Origin: Rhodobacteraceae bacterium SB2
Lineage (GTDB): Bacteria; Pseudomonadota; Alphaproteobacteria; Rhodobacterales; Rhodobacteraceae
Reading direction: 5' to 3'
DNA length: 64,000 nucleotides
Assembly (NCBI GenBank): GCA_001642945.1
Contig: LGRT01000018.1
Location: 124,001 to 188,000 of the forward strand
This document shows, piece after piece, positions 57,013 through 64,000 of this stretch (position 1 is its first letter; each line of letters opens with the position of its first letter). The notes beneath the pieces were generated by a model, which did no database searches, was not told the origin of the DNA, and saw nothing but the letters and a program-made list of their open reading frames with translations. Made by a program: the position numbers and the translations under genes.

Positions 57013-57693
57013 TCAGCTTTTGGCGTTTTTAATTTTCTCAAAGGCTTCATTCACCCGGATCAAGCGTTTTTCGGCTAATTTCACGGCTTCTGCGGGTACC
57101 CCGCGCGCGATCATCAGATCGGGGTGGCTATCGCGCACCAGCGCCTGCCATTTGGCCTTTATTATGGGAAAGGCCTCCTCCTGAGATGCCCCCAAAATTG
57201 TGTAGGGATCCGCAGCATAGCCGCTCACGCAGCGGGCGCGAATGGATTGAAATTGCATCCCCTCAAGCCCGAATAAATCAGCCACTTTTTCTAAAAAGAC
57301 GTTTTCTTTCGGGTGATAATCGTCATCAGCAGTCGCAATGTGAAACAGCCCTTCCAGCAAATCCTCTAAAATTTTACTACCGCTGCCAAACATAGCGCCA
57401 ATCCGCCCAGCGTAATGTTCATACCCCGAAACATCCTGTCGCGCCAAATCGAAAACCCGCGCGGCTTGTTCAAGCGCCTCGGGGGGAATATGGAACACTT
57501 GTCGAAACGCCTGCACCTCTGAGCGCGTGACATGCCCATCGGCCTTTGCCATTTTTGCACCCAGCGCAATCACGGCAATGGTAAAGGCCACGGTTTGCTC
57601 GGGCGGCTTGCTCCAACGTGCAAAGACTTCGGACAAAGGCGCACCCTTTGCCAAAGCCGAAAGAACTTCAGAGATACGAGACCAAAGCGACAT
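57013..57693 (-). CDS. DjlA-like membrane-associated J-domain protein
   Basis: The 226-residue protein has a TerB-like helical domain (IAVIALGAKMAKADGHVTRSEVQAF; IATADDDYHPKENVFL) and a C-terminal J domain with the essential HPD at 190-192 (VRDSHPDLM). It would stimulate DnaK ATPase. The N-terminal membrane segment of true DjlA is not obvious. It converges on ppx with a 264-base gap without a clear gene. Confidence 0.86.
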   Translation of the reverse strand: MSLWSRISEVLSALAKGAPLSEVFARWSKPPEQTVAFTIAVIALGAKMAKADGHVTRSEVQAFRQVFHIPPEALEQAARVFDLARQDVSGYEHYAGRIGAMFGSGSKILEDLLEGLFHIATADDDYHPKENVFLEKVADLFGLEGMQFQSIRARCVSGYAADPYTILGASQEEAFPIIKAKWQALVRDSHPDLMIARGVPAEAVKLAEKRLIRVNEAFEKIKNAKS

Positions 57694-57735
57694 AGAGCTT
57701 GAATACCCTTCCCGATTTGAAATGTCAGCTTCTGT

Positions 57736-58224
57736 TCACAAAATTTTTTGCATCAATATCAAATCCAGCCAAGTTTCAAACTTATACCCCACCTCGGGAA
57801 GCCGGGCTCTTTCTTGAAAGCCCAACGCTTTGTGAAACTTCAAGCCCGCTAAATTTGCAGCGCTGACCCCGGCCCAAAGGCTATGCACCCCATTATTAGA
57901 CGCATGGCGGCAGAGCCGCTCCATCAACTGACGCCCGATCCCTTGGCGCATCGCCCTTGGGGCCAAAATAATGCTATGCTCCATCGTATGGCGATAGCCT
58001 GGTCCCCCGCGAAACTGAAAATAGGTGCAAAACCCCAACAGACCAACCGCATCCTCGGCGATAAAATACCCACGGTTTTCCAAGCCTGCAGCAGAAATTG
58101 CTGTTTCAAGCGCAATGATGGTTTTTTCTTCAGTGGTGAAGGTGTTTAGCGTATCGCGAATAATAGGGTTCCAAAGATCAGCGATTGCAGGAGCATCCTG
58201 CACATTGGCATCGCGCAGTCTCAT
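57736..58224 (-). CDS. GNAT acetyltransferase, phosphinothricin-acetyltransferase-like
   Basis: The 162-residue protein has the GNAT acetyl-CoA loop (RAMRQGIGRQLME) and the Pat/MnaT family N-terminus (LRDANVQDAPAIADLWN) and end (GFQERARLPEVGYKFETWLDL). Members acetylate phosphinothricin, methionine sulfone or related amino acids. The ATG at 58224 overlaps the VOC gene stop by four bases, so the two are coupled. The substrate is not fixed. Confidence 0.85.
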   Translation of the reverse strand: MRLRDANVQDAPAIADLWNPIIRDTLNTFTTEEKTIIALETAISAAGLENRGYFIAEDAVGLLGFCTYFQFRGGPGYRHTMEHSIILAPRAMRQGIGRQLMERLCRHASNNGVHSLWAGVSAANLAGLKFHKALGFQERARLPEVGYKFETWLDLILMQKIL

Positions 58225-58838
58225 TCCAACACCACCTCTCCGGTTGGCGTTGTCAGGCAAACGCTGAGCTGTGGTTGATCAGCCTTTTCGATCAAAACCC
58301 GATCATCCTGCAGCTGCGCAGCCAAATAAGCCGCAAGCAACTCAGCTTGGGGATGCGCAATTTTCAGCTGTCTCAAGCGACAGCCCCGATCAGGCAGCTT
58401 TTGGGCGGGTGCGGGATTGCCCAGCCAATCGATCAAAGCCGGGGCCATATTATCAAGCGGCAAAATACCGGTCTCGGGTACGCTTATCAACCAGTTCAGA
58501 TCGCCGCGGCTGACCGCAACACTGGGGCCCGTTTGGGGCAGCGCAGCCTTCAAAGCCGGGCCCATCGCCTCGGCGCGGCAAATCCAGTTGGTGGGTCTGG
58601 GGCGACCGGAAAACCGATCTAGATCGAACCAACGGGGCACAAACGGGGCTTCGGCCTGCGGGTCGATCGCGATAACCTCCAAATATAGCTCGCCCAGATT
58701 CAGCAGCCGATTATGGGTTCCAAAGCGCAAATGACGCCCGCCAGCCTCTAAGGGCACGCCCAGAGCGGCCTCAACATACTCAACGCCCTCTTGCAAACGG
58801 CCGGCGCTGATTGCGATATGATCTATACCAAGCACCAT
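58221..58838 (-). CDS. VOC-superfamily (glyoxalase-like) protein
   Basis: The 205-residue protein starts GIDHIAISAGRLQEGVEY, a glyoxalase-like fold opening, and has FGTHNRLLNLGELYLEVIAID in its first half; His and Glu in these stretches may bind metal. The second half is less conserved (LRQLKIAHPQAEL). The reaction is unknown. I start at the ATG at 58838; one three codons earlier is possible. It overlaps the GNAT gene by four bases. Confidence 0.78.
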   Translation of the reverse strand: MVLGIDHIAISAGRLQEGVEYVEAALGVPLEAGGRHLRFGTHNRLLNLGELYLEVIAIDPQAEAPFVPRWFDLDRFSGRPRPTNWICRAEAMGPALKAALPQTGPSVAVSRGDLNWLISVPETGILPLDNMAPALIDWLGNPAPAQKLPDRGCRLRQLKIAHPQAELLAAYLAAQLQDDRVLIEKADQPQLSVCLTTPTGEVVLE

Positions 58839-58902
58839 AGGTACCATCTCACGCTTGCTTTTCAGGTCACAAAACCCGTTTCTGTTGCATCATTGCCTTA
58901 GA

Positions 58903-61032
58903 TCAGCGCCGATTGGCGCGGATTAAGCTCAAAATATCTTGCGCCGCCGAGGGTATATTGGTGCCCGGGCCAAAAATCGCCTTCACGCCGGCATTTTTCA
59001 AAAAATCATAATCCTGTTGGGGAATAACCCCCCCACAAATCACCAAGATATCGCCCGCGTCGCGGGCTGCTAAGATTTTAATCAGTTCCGGAGCCAACGT
59101 TTTATGCCCCGCCGCCTGGCTGGATATACCGATCACGTGCACATCATTGTCAATCGCATCTTGCGCGGCTTCCTCTGGGGTTTGAAACAAGGGGCCCACA
59201 TCGACATCAAAGCCGATATCGGCAAAGGCGGTGGCGATCACTTTGGCGCCTCGGTCATGGCCATCCTGCCCCATCTTTACCACCAGCATACGCGGTCGCC
59301 GGCCTTCTTCCTCGGCAAAGGCTTCTATATCCCGCTGAATGGCGGCAAAGCCTTCGTCATTCTCATAGGCTTTGCCATAAACGCCGGCCAAGGTTTTAAC
59401 CTCGGCGCGGTGACGACCAAATATTTTCTCCATTGCCATACTGATCTCTCCAACAGAGGCGCGGGCGCGGGCAGCCTCAACCGCAGCTTCCAAAAGATTG
59501 CCACCCGCTTGCGCCCGCCGTTCTAATTCTGCCAACGCCGCGTCGCAGGCCGCCTCATCACGGGCTTCGCGGATCTGCTTCAAACGGGTTACTTGCGCCT
59601 CGCGCACGGCTTCATTGTCAATATCCAATATATCAATCGGATCTTCCTCAGGCAGCCGGTATTTATTCACCCCAACAATCACCTGATCGCCACGGTCAAT
59701 ATCGGCTTGACGGCGCGCCGCGGTTTCTTCGATGCGCAGCTTGGGCAAACCACTGGCCACGGCCTTGGTCATCCCGCCCATATCATCCACCTCTTCGATC
59801 AATTTCCAGGCGGCCTCAGCCAAATCCGAGGTCAACTTTTCCACATAATAAGAGCCGGCCAGTGGATCGACCACATTGGTCACTCCGGTTTCTTCTTGCA
59901 AGATCAATTGGGTATTGCGCGCGATACGCGCGGCAAATTCGGTGGGAAGGGCAATCGCCTCATCCAAAGCATTGGTATGCAGCGATTGCGTCCCCCCCAA
60001 AACCGCGCTCATCGCCTCATAGGCGGTGCGCACAACATTATTATAAGGATCTTGTTCCTGCAAACTGACGCCCGAGGTCTGGCAATGGGTTCGCAGCATT
60101 TTGGATTTTGGCGTTTTGGCACCAAGCTCTTCCATAATACGATGCCATAACAGCCGCGCGGCCCGCAACTTCGCCGCTTCCATGAAGAAATTCATCCCAA
60201 TGGCAAAAAAGAAAGACAAGCGCGGCGCGAATTGATCAATATCCATCCCGCGCGCCATCGCAGTTTTCACGTATTCTTTGCCATCCGCCAACGTATAGGC
60301 CAGCTCTTGCACCAAATTCGCCCCGGCTTCCTGCATATGATAGCCCGAAATCGAAATCGAATTGAACTTGGGCATATTGGACGAGGTATATTCGATAATA
60401 TCCGCGATAATGCGCATCGAAGGCTCGGGCGGATAAATATAGGTGTTGCGCACCATAAATTCTTTGAGAATATCGTTTTGAATAGTGCCCGAAAGCACCA
60501 GGCAATCATGGCCCTGCTCTTCACCTGTGACGATGAAATTGGCCAAAATCGGGATCACCGCACCGTTCATCGTCATCGAGACGGATACTTTATCAAGCGG
60601 GATTCCTTCAAAAAGGATTTTCATATCCTCAACGCTGTCAATCGCAACGCCGGCTTTGCCCACATCGCCTATAACGCGCGGGTGATCGCTGTCATAGCCG
60701 CGATGCGTGGCCAAATCAAACGCCACAGAAACGCCCTGCTGCCCCGCAGCCAAGGCTTTGCGATAAAATGCATTGGAGGCTTCCGCTGTGGAAAATCCCG
60801 CATATTGGCGGATTGTCCAAGGGCGTCCAGCATACATCGTGGCCTTAACGCCTCTGGTAAAGGGTTCTTGCCCTGGCAGCCCCTCTAAATGGGTAAGCCC
60901 CTGCAGATCATCCGCCGTGTAAATGGGATCCACGGCAATACCTTCTAACGTATTCCAGGTTAAATCTGCCGGATCACGGCCGCGCAATTCTTTCGCCGCG
61001 ATCTCTTGCCATATCGCTTTTTTCTGGGTCAT
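58903..61032 (-). CDS. scpA: Methylmalonyl-CoA mutase, single-chain
   Basis: The 709-residue enzyme converts (R)-methylmalonyl-CoA to succinyl-CoA. The TIM barrel has [19 protein letters not shown] and [17 protein letters not shown]. The C-terminal B12 domain has [14 protein letters not shown], the DxHxxG motif whose His binds cobalt, and [15 protein letters not shown]. It shares its strand with pccA, and the two belong to the propionate route, separated by a DUF4174 gene on the other strand. Confidence 0.97.
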   Translation of the reverse strand: MTQKKAIWQEIAAKELRGRDPADLTWNTLEGIAVDPIYTADDLQGLTHLEGLPGQEPFTRGVKATMYAGRPWTIRQYAGFSTAEASNAFYRKALAAGQQGVSVAFDLATHRGYDSDHPRVIGDVGKAGVAIDSVEDMKILFEGIPLDKVSVSMTMNGAVIPILANFIVTGEEQGHDCLVLSGTIQNDILKEFMVRNTYIYPPEPSMRIIADIIEYTSSNMPKFNSISISGYHMQEAGANLVQELAYTLADGKEYVKTAMARGMDIDQFAPRLSFFFAIGMNFFMEAAKLRAARLLWHRIMEELGAKTPKSKMLRTHCQTSGVSLQEQDPYNNVVRTAYEAMSAVLGGTQSLHTNALDEAIALPTEFAARIARNTQLILQEETGVTNVVDPLAGSYYVEKLTSDLAEAAWKLIEEVDDMGGMTKAVASGLPKLRIEETAARRQADIDRGDQVIVGVNKYRLPEEDPIDILDIDNEAVREAQVTRLKQIREARDEAACDAALAELERRAQAGGNLLEAAVEAARARASVGEISMAMEKIFGRHRAEVKTLAGVYGKAYENDEGFAAIQRDIEAFAEEEGRRPRMLVVKMGQDGHDRGAKVIATAFADIGFDVDVGPLFQTPEEAAQDAIDNDVHVIGISSQAAGHKTLAPELIKILAARDAGDILVICGGVIPQQDYDFLKNAGVKAIFGPGTNIPSAAQDILSLIRANRR

Positions 61033-61160
61033 TTTTCATCGCCCTCGCATTTTTCGCCGCGCCAAACACGCAGAGTTGAGTGAAAATTTTTAACGATCAT
61101 AGCGAACCCCTCTTCGCAAACGCTTTCAAGAGACCTATATCAAACTTAAAGGGAGTCATC

Positions 61161-61583
61161 ATGAAATCATTGATCGCCGCAATTTGTGTTGCCGCGCTGC
61201 CCAATTTGGGAGGCGCAGAAAGCCTTAAAACCATCTTCGTAGACGTCACAAACGAAACCACGATCGACGGATATTTATGGCTAAAACGGCCGGTGATTGT
61301 CTTTGCCAATACCGACTTGGATGTAAATTTCCAAACCCAGATGAAATCTTTGCACCAAGGCGCAGAGGAATTGGCCGCACGCGATGTGGTGGTATTGGTC
61401 GATGCAAATCCCTCCGAAGAAACCGCCCTGCGCAAAAAATTCCGGCCACGCGGATTCGCGGTGCTGCTGATGGGCAAAGACGGGCAAATAAAATTGCGCA
61501 AACCATTTCCTTGGGATGCCAGAGAATTAAGCCGCAGCATCGATAAAATGCCTATGCGCCAGCAAGAAATGCGTTCAAAATAA
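61161..61583 (+). CDS. DUF4174 secreted protein
   Basis: The 140-residue protein has a signal peptide (KSLIAAICVAALPNLGGA) and the DUF4174 core: KRPVIVFANTDLDVNF, then FAVLLMGKDGQIKLRKPFPWD, a thioredoxin-like pattern lacking a CxxC pair. It is probably periplasmic. GGGAG lies five bases before the ATG at 61161; the longer open frame is unlikely. It sits between scpA and pccA, a place where such genes are common in roseobacters. Function is unknown. Confidence 0.8.
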   Translation: MKSLIAAICVAALPNLGGAESLKTIFVDVTNETTIDGYLWLKRPVIVFANTDLDVNFQTQMKSLHQGAEELAARDVVVLVDANPSEETALRKKFRPRGFAVLLMGKDGQIKLRKPFPWDARELSRSIDKMPMRQQEMRSK

Positions 61584-61703
61584 ATCAGCCATATGGGCCC
61601 GCCATGCTGGGCTGACCCCTGCAGGCCCAAGCGTGGTAATCTACAGATAATTGCCCTCGGCCTTGGGCAATCAATTATATGTGAATGCGTCGGGCTCAAC
61701 GGC

Positions 61704-63704
61704 TTACTCGAACTCAATGATAACGTCATCCACGGCCAAACTGTCTCCGGCCAGGGCGTTCACTTTTTGAACCACACCTTTGCGCTCGGCGCGCAGAATA
61801 TTCTCCATTTTCATCGCCTCAATCGTGCATAAAGCTTGCCCCTCTTGAACCTCTTCACCTTCTTCAACACTGATCTTCACGAGCATTCCAGGCATCGGGC
61901 ACAGCAACAGCTTTGAGGTATCAGGCGGCAGTTTCTCGGGCATCAACAGCGCCAATTCTGCGTGGCGGGGGCTGCGGATTGTGACCTTTAAATCCGCGCC
62001 GCGCGTGCGCAAGCGAAAACCACCTGATATCTCATCGACCTTCATCACCAACGGCGTCTTATCCACCAGCATATCGGCCAATTTTATACCCGGCGTCCAG
62101 GCTCCAATTACATAATGCGCCGCGCCATCCTCAAAGGTGACCAAAGCCCCATTTGGATCCGCCGCTACGGTTACAGCATGCGTTTCCCCCTGCAAGCACA
62201 CCACCCAGTGATCGCCAACTTTGCGCGCATGATTGTCGAGGCGTCCGGAAATCTGAGCCCGCCGTATTTCGCCAACGCGGTACATCGCAGCGCTGGCCGC
62301 AACAACCCGTCGCAAAGCCGCAGCTGGCAGCGTAACCCCTTCAAAACCGTCCGGGTATTCTTCTGCAATAAACGCCGTTGTCATATCACCAGAGGTGAAT
62401 TTTGGATGATCCATCACCGCGCTGAGAAAGGGCAAATTATGGCCAATACCTTCAACTTCGAACCGGTCAAGCGCCAAGCGCATATGTTCAATCGCCCCGG
62501 CCCGGCTTGGCGCCCAGCTGCACAGCTTTGCGATCATCGGATCATAATACATACTGATCTCGCCGCCCTCATACACCCCCGTATCGTTTCGGATAATATG
62601 ATCATCTGAGGCTATTTCGGCAGGCGGACGATAGCGGGTAAGCCGGCCAATAGAGGGCAAGAAGTTTCGATAAGGATCTTCTGCGTAAAGTCGGTTTTCA
62701 ATAGACCATCCATTGATCTGAACCGCGTCTTGGGTTAGGCCAAGCGGCTTGCCCGCCGCCACATTGATCATTTGCTCCACCAGATCGATGCCGGTGATCA
62801 GCTCGGTCACCGGATGTTCAACCTGCAAGCGCGTATTCATTTCCAAAAAGTAAAAATTTTGCGCGCTATCGACGATAAATTCCACGGTACCGGCGCTTTG
62901 ATAGCCCACAGCTTGCGCCAAAGCGCAGGCTTGTTTGCCCATCGCGGCCCGGGTTTCTGGCGTTAAAAATGGGCTCGGCGCTTCTTCCACAACTTTTTGA
63001 TTGCGCCGCTGGATCGAGCATTCGCGTTCGTTTAGATAAATGCAATTGCCATGGCTATCCGCCAAAACCTGAATTTCAATATGGCGGGGTTGGGTGACGA
63101 ATTTTTCAATAAAAATGCGATCATCCCCAAAGCTGCTGGCAGCTTCATTCTTAGAAGATTGAAAGCCTTCGCGTGCCTCATCATCCGTCCAGGCGATGCG
63201 CATGCCCTTGCCGCCGCCCCCGGCCGAGGCTTTTATCATCACCGGATAACCAATTTGTTGCGAGATTTCAACCGCCTCTTCGGCATCGTTGATCAAGCCC
63301 ATATATCCAGGCACGGTTGAAACGCCGGCCTCTTGGGCAATTTTCTTCGAGGTGATTTTATCGCCCATTTGCTCAATCGCGGCGACAGGGGGGCCAATAA
63401 AAGCCACATTCGCCGCCGCCAAAGCTTGCGCGAACCGGCTGTTTTCAGACAGAAACCCATAGCCGGGATGTACCGCCTGCGCCCCTGAACTTGCAATCGC
63501 CTTCATCACATTTTCAATCACGATATAGGATTGATTGGCCGGAGATGGGCCAATATGCACGGCTTCATCAGCCATTTGCACATGTAGCGCCTGACGGTCA
63601 GCATCCGAATAGATCGCAACTGTTTTGATTCCCATTTTGCGGGCAGTTTTGATGACGCGGCAGGCTATTTCACCGCGGTTGGCTATCAGAATTTTCTCAA
63701 ACAT
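61704..63704 (-). CDS. pccA: Propionyl-CoA carboxylase alpha subunit (biotin carboxylase/BCCP)
   Basis: The 666-residue protein has a biotin carboxylase domain (FEKILIANRGEIACRVIKTA; SAGGGGKGMRIAW; RECSIQRRNQKVVEEAPSP), a middle BT-type domain, and a C-terminal biotinyl domain with EAMKMENIL, whose Lys carries biotin. With PccB it makes methylmalonyl-CoA from propionyl-CoA, the substrate of ScpA after epimerisation. AAAGGA lies eight bases before the ATG. A partial gene precedes it by 14 bases. Confidence 0.96.
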   Translation of the reverse strand: MFEKILIANRGEIACRVIKTARKMGIKTVAIYSDADRQALHVQMADEAVHIGPSPANQSYIVIENVMKAIASSGAQAVHPGYGFLSENSRFAQALAAANVAFIGPPVAAIEQMGDKITSKKIAQEAGVSTVPGYMGLINDAEEAVEISQQIGYPVMIKASAGGGGKGMRIAWTDDEAREGFQSSKNEAASSFGDDRIFIEKFVTQPRHIEIQVLADSHGNCIYLNERECSIQRRNQKVVEEAPSPFLTPETRAAMGKQACALAQAVGYQSAGTVEFIVDSAQNFYFLEMNTRLQVEHPVTELITGIDLVEQMINVAAGKPLGLTQDAVQINGWSIENRLYAEDPYRNFLPSIGRLTRYRPPAEIASDDHIIRNDTGVYEGGEISMYYDPMIAKLCSWAPSRAGAIEHMRLALDRFEVEGIGHNLPFLSAVMDHPKFTSGDMTTAFIAEEYPDGFEGVTLPAAALRRVVAASAAMYRVGEIRRAQISGRLDNHARKVGDHWVVCLQGETHAVTVAADPNGALVTFEDGAAHYVIGAWTPGIKLADMLVDKTPLVMKVDEISGGFRLRTRGADLKVTIRSPRHAELALLMPEKLPPDTSKLLLCPMPGMLVKISVEEGEEVQEGQALCTIEAMKMENILRAERKGVVQKVNALAGDSLAVDDVIIEFE

Positions 63705-63718
63705 CGGAACAGTCCTTT

Positions 63719-64000
63719 TTATTCTGGATCAAACGCATCAGCAAAATTGGCGTGGATCAACTTCAAATCGAGGATCAGCTTGGCCCCATAACAGGCTGGA
63801 TCAAACGGATCATCATAGGGTTTCACTTCGCGCTCGAACAGCCAATTGAGCCGCCCTGCATCCAGATTTCCCCGCTCAAAGGGCTGATCCCAAAAATGTT
63901 CAAGCAGCGCGCGCACGAAGCCCGTATCGGCCCGCCGATCCGGGGGGCGACGGTCTTTAAAGCGATCAAGCCGTTTCAAAGGCGTCACGCCTTTGGGGTT
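63719..64000 (-). CDS. Unrecognised gene upstream of pccA (N-terminus beyond window)
   Basis: The last 93 codons of a frame that stays open to the window edge. The visible part is charged (RLDRFKDRRPPDRRADTG; LNWLFEREVKPYDDPFDP). A GTG at 63988 could be a start, but the open frame suggests a longer protein. It lies 14 bases before pccA, so it is co-transcribed. I do not recognise it; pccB is expected further out. Confidence 0.65.
   Translation of the reverse strand, partial: NPKGVTPLKRLDRFKDRRPPDRRADTGFVRALLEHFWDQPFERGNLDAGRLNWLFEREVKPYDDPFDPACYGAKLILDLKLIHANFADAFDPE

Overview
The window looks like chromosomal DNA of a marine alphaproteobacterium of the Rhodobacteraceae (Roseobacter group). 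This rests on gene content and order: a heterotetrameric sarcosine oxidase operon (soxB-D-A-G), ccmI-ruvX-DUF1289, a cckA/recA/alaS block, guaB-rsmB, hdaA with a beta-clamp motif, a propionyl-CoA carboxylase/methylmalonyl-CoA mutase block, and an alphaproteobacterial LexA box (GTTC-N7-GTTC) in front of recA. GC is moderate by eye and lower around 21-23 kb. A low-GC pelagic roseobacter is a reasonable guess, but the species cannot be fixed from the sequence alone. I see no rRNA, tRNA, CRISPR array, insertion sequence or phage gene.

Layout. 0-4 kb: the start of an Atm1-type ABC exporter (cut by the window edge), an acidic LysM/Ig-like envelope protein, a LOG-family protein and RarD. 4-10 kb: sodB, then the sarcosine oxidase operon, including a 57-codon ORF translationally linked between soxB and soxD. 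10-14.6 kb: ccmI-ruvX-DUF1289, DUF1272, a 2-oxoglutarate-dioxygenase-like gene, a relic of cheB and a small secreted protein. 14.7-20.4 kb: a TSUP permease, an acyl-CoA ligase with a PanE-like reductase, dusA and a DMT permease. 20.4-23.3 kb: an AT-richer stretch with a glutathione transferase, a MAPEG protein, an unrecognised gene and long non-coding spacers. 23.3-27 kb: a nucleotide-sugar epimerase and kdsD-kdsB-kdsA for Kdo synthesis. 27-30 kb: a complete TRAP transporter. 30-36.5 kb: PagL-like deacylase, an orphan ModA, a glycosyltransferase, a DMT permease, a P-loop protein, metA and a Lin0512 pair. 36.8-38.3 kb: an MttB-family methyltransferase without pyrrolysine. 38.4-50.7 kb: typA, alaS, recA, cckA, rsmB, guaB and an agmatinase-family gene. 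50.8-52.9 kb: an ASKHA/2Fe-2S corrinoid-reactivase-like gene. 53-58.8 kb: an AI-2E family permease, hdaA, ppx, a DjlA-like protein, a GNAT and a VOC protein. 58.9-64 kb: scpA, a DUF4174 protein, pccA and a partial gene.

How the genes work together. Several modules serve the use of methylated and C1/C3 compounds typical of pelagic roseobacters. Sarcosine oxidase makes formaldehyde or methylene-THF plus glycine and H2O2. The MttB-like methyltransferase and the ASKHA reactivase are two parts of a corrinoid methyl-transfer system whose corrinoid protein lies elsewhere. PccA and ScpA turn propionyl-CoA into succinyl-CoA. TRAP, DMT and TSUP permeases supply organic acids and metabolites. Kdo synthesis, PagL and the glycosyltransferase shape the outer membrane. 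CckA, HdaA and LexA/RecA are the cell-cycle, replication-control and SOS parts.

I found no clear new defence or mobile system. The best leads are the micro-ORF in the sarcosine oxidase operon, the Lin0512-pair/MttB locus, the palindrome-plus-hairpin before typA, the orphan ModA in an envelope operon, and apparent gene losses (cheB relic, missing ppk, doubtful 5' end of cckA).
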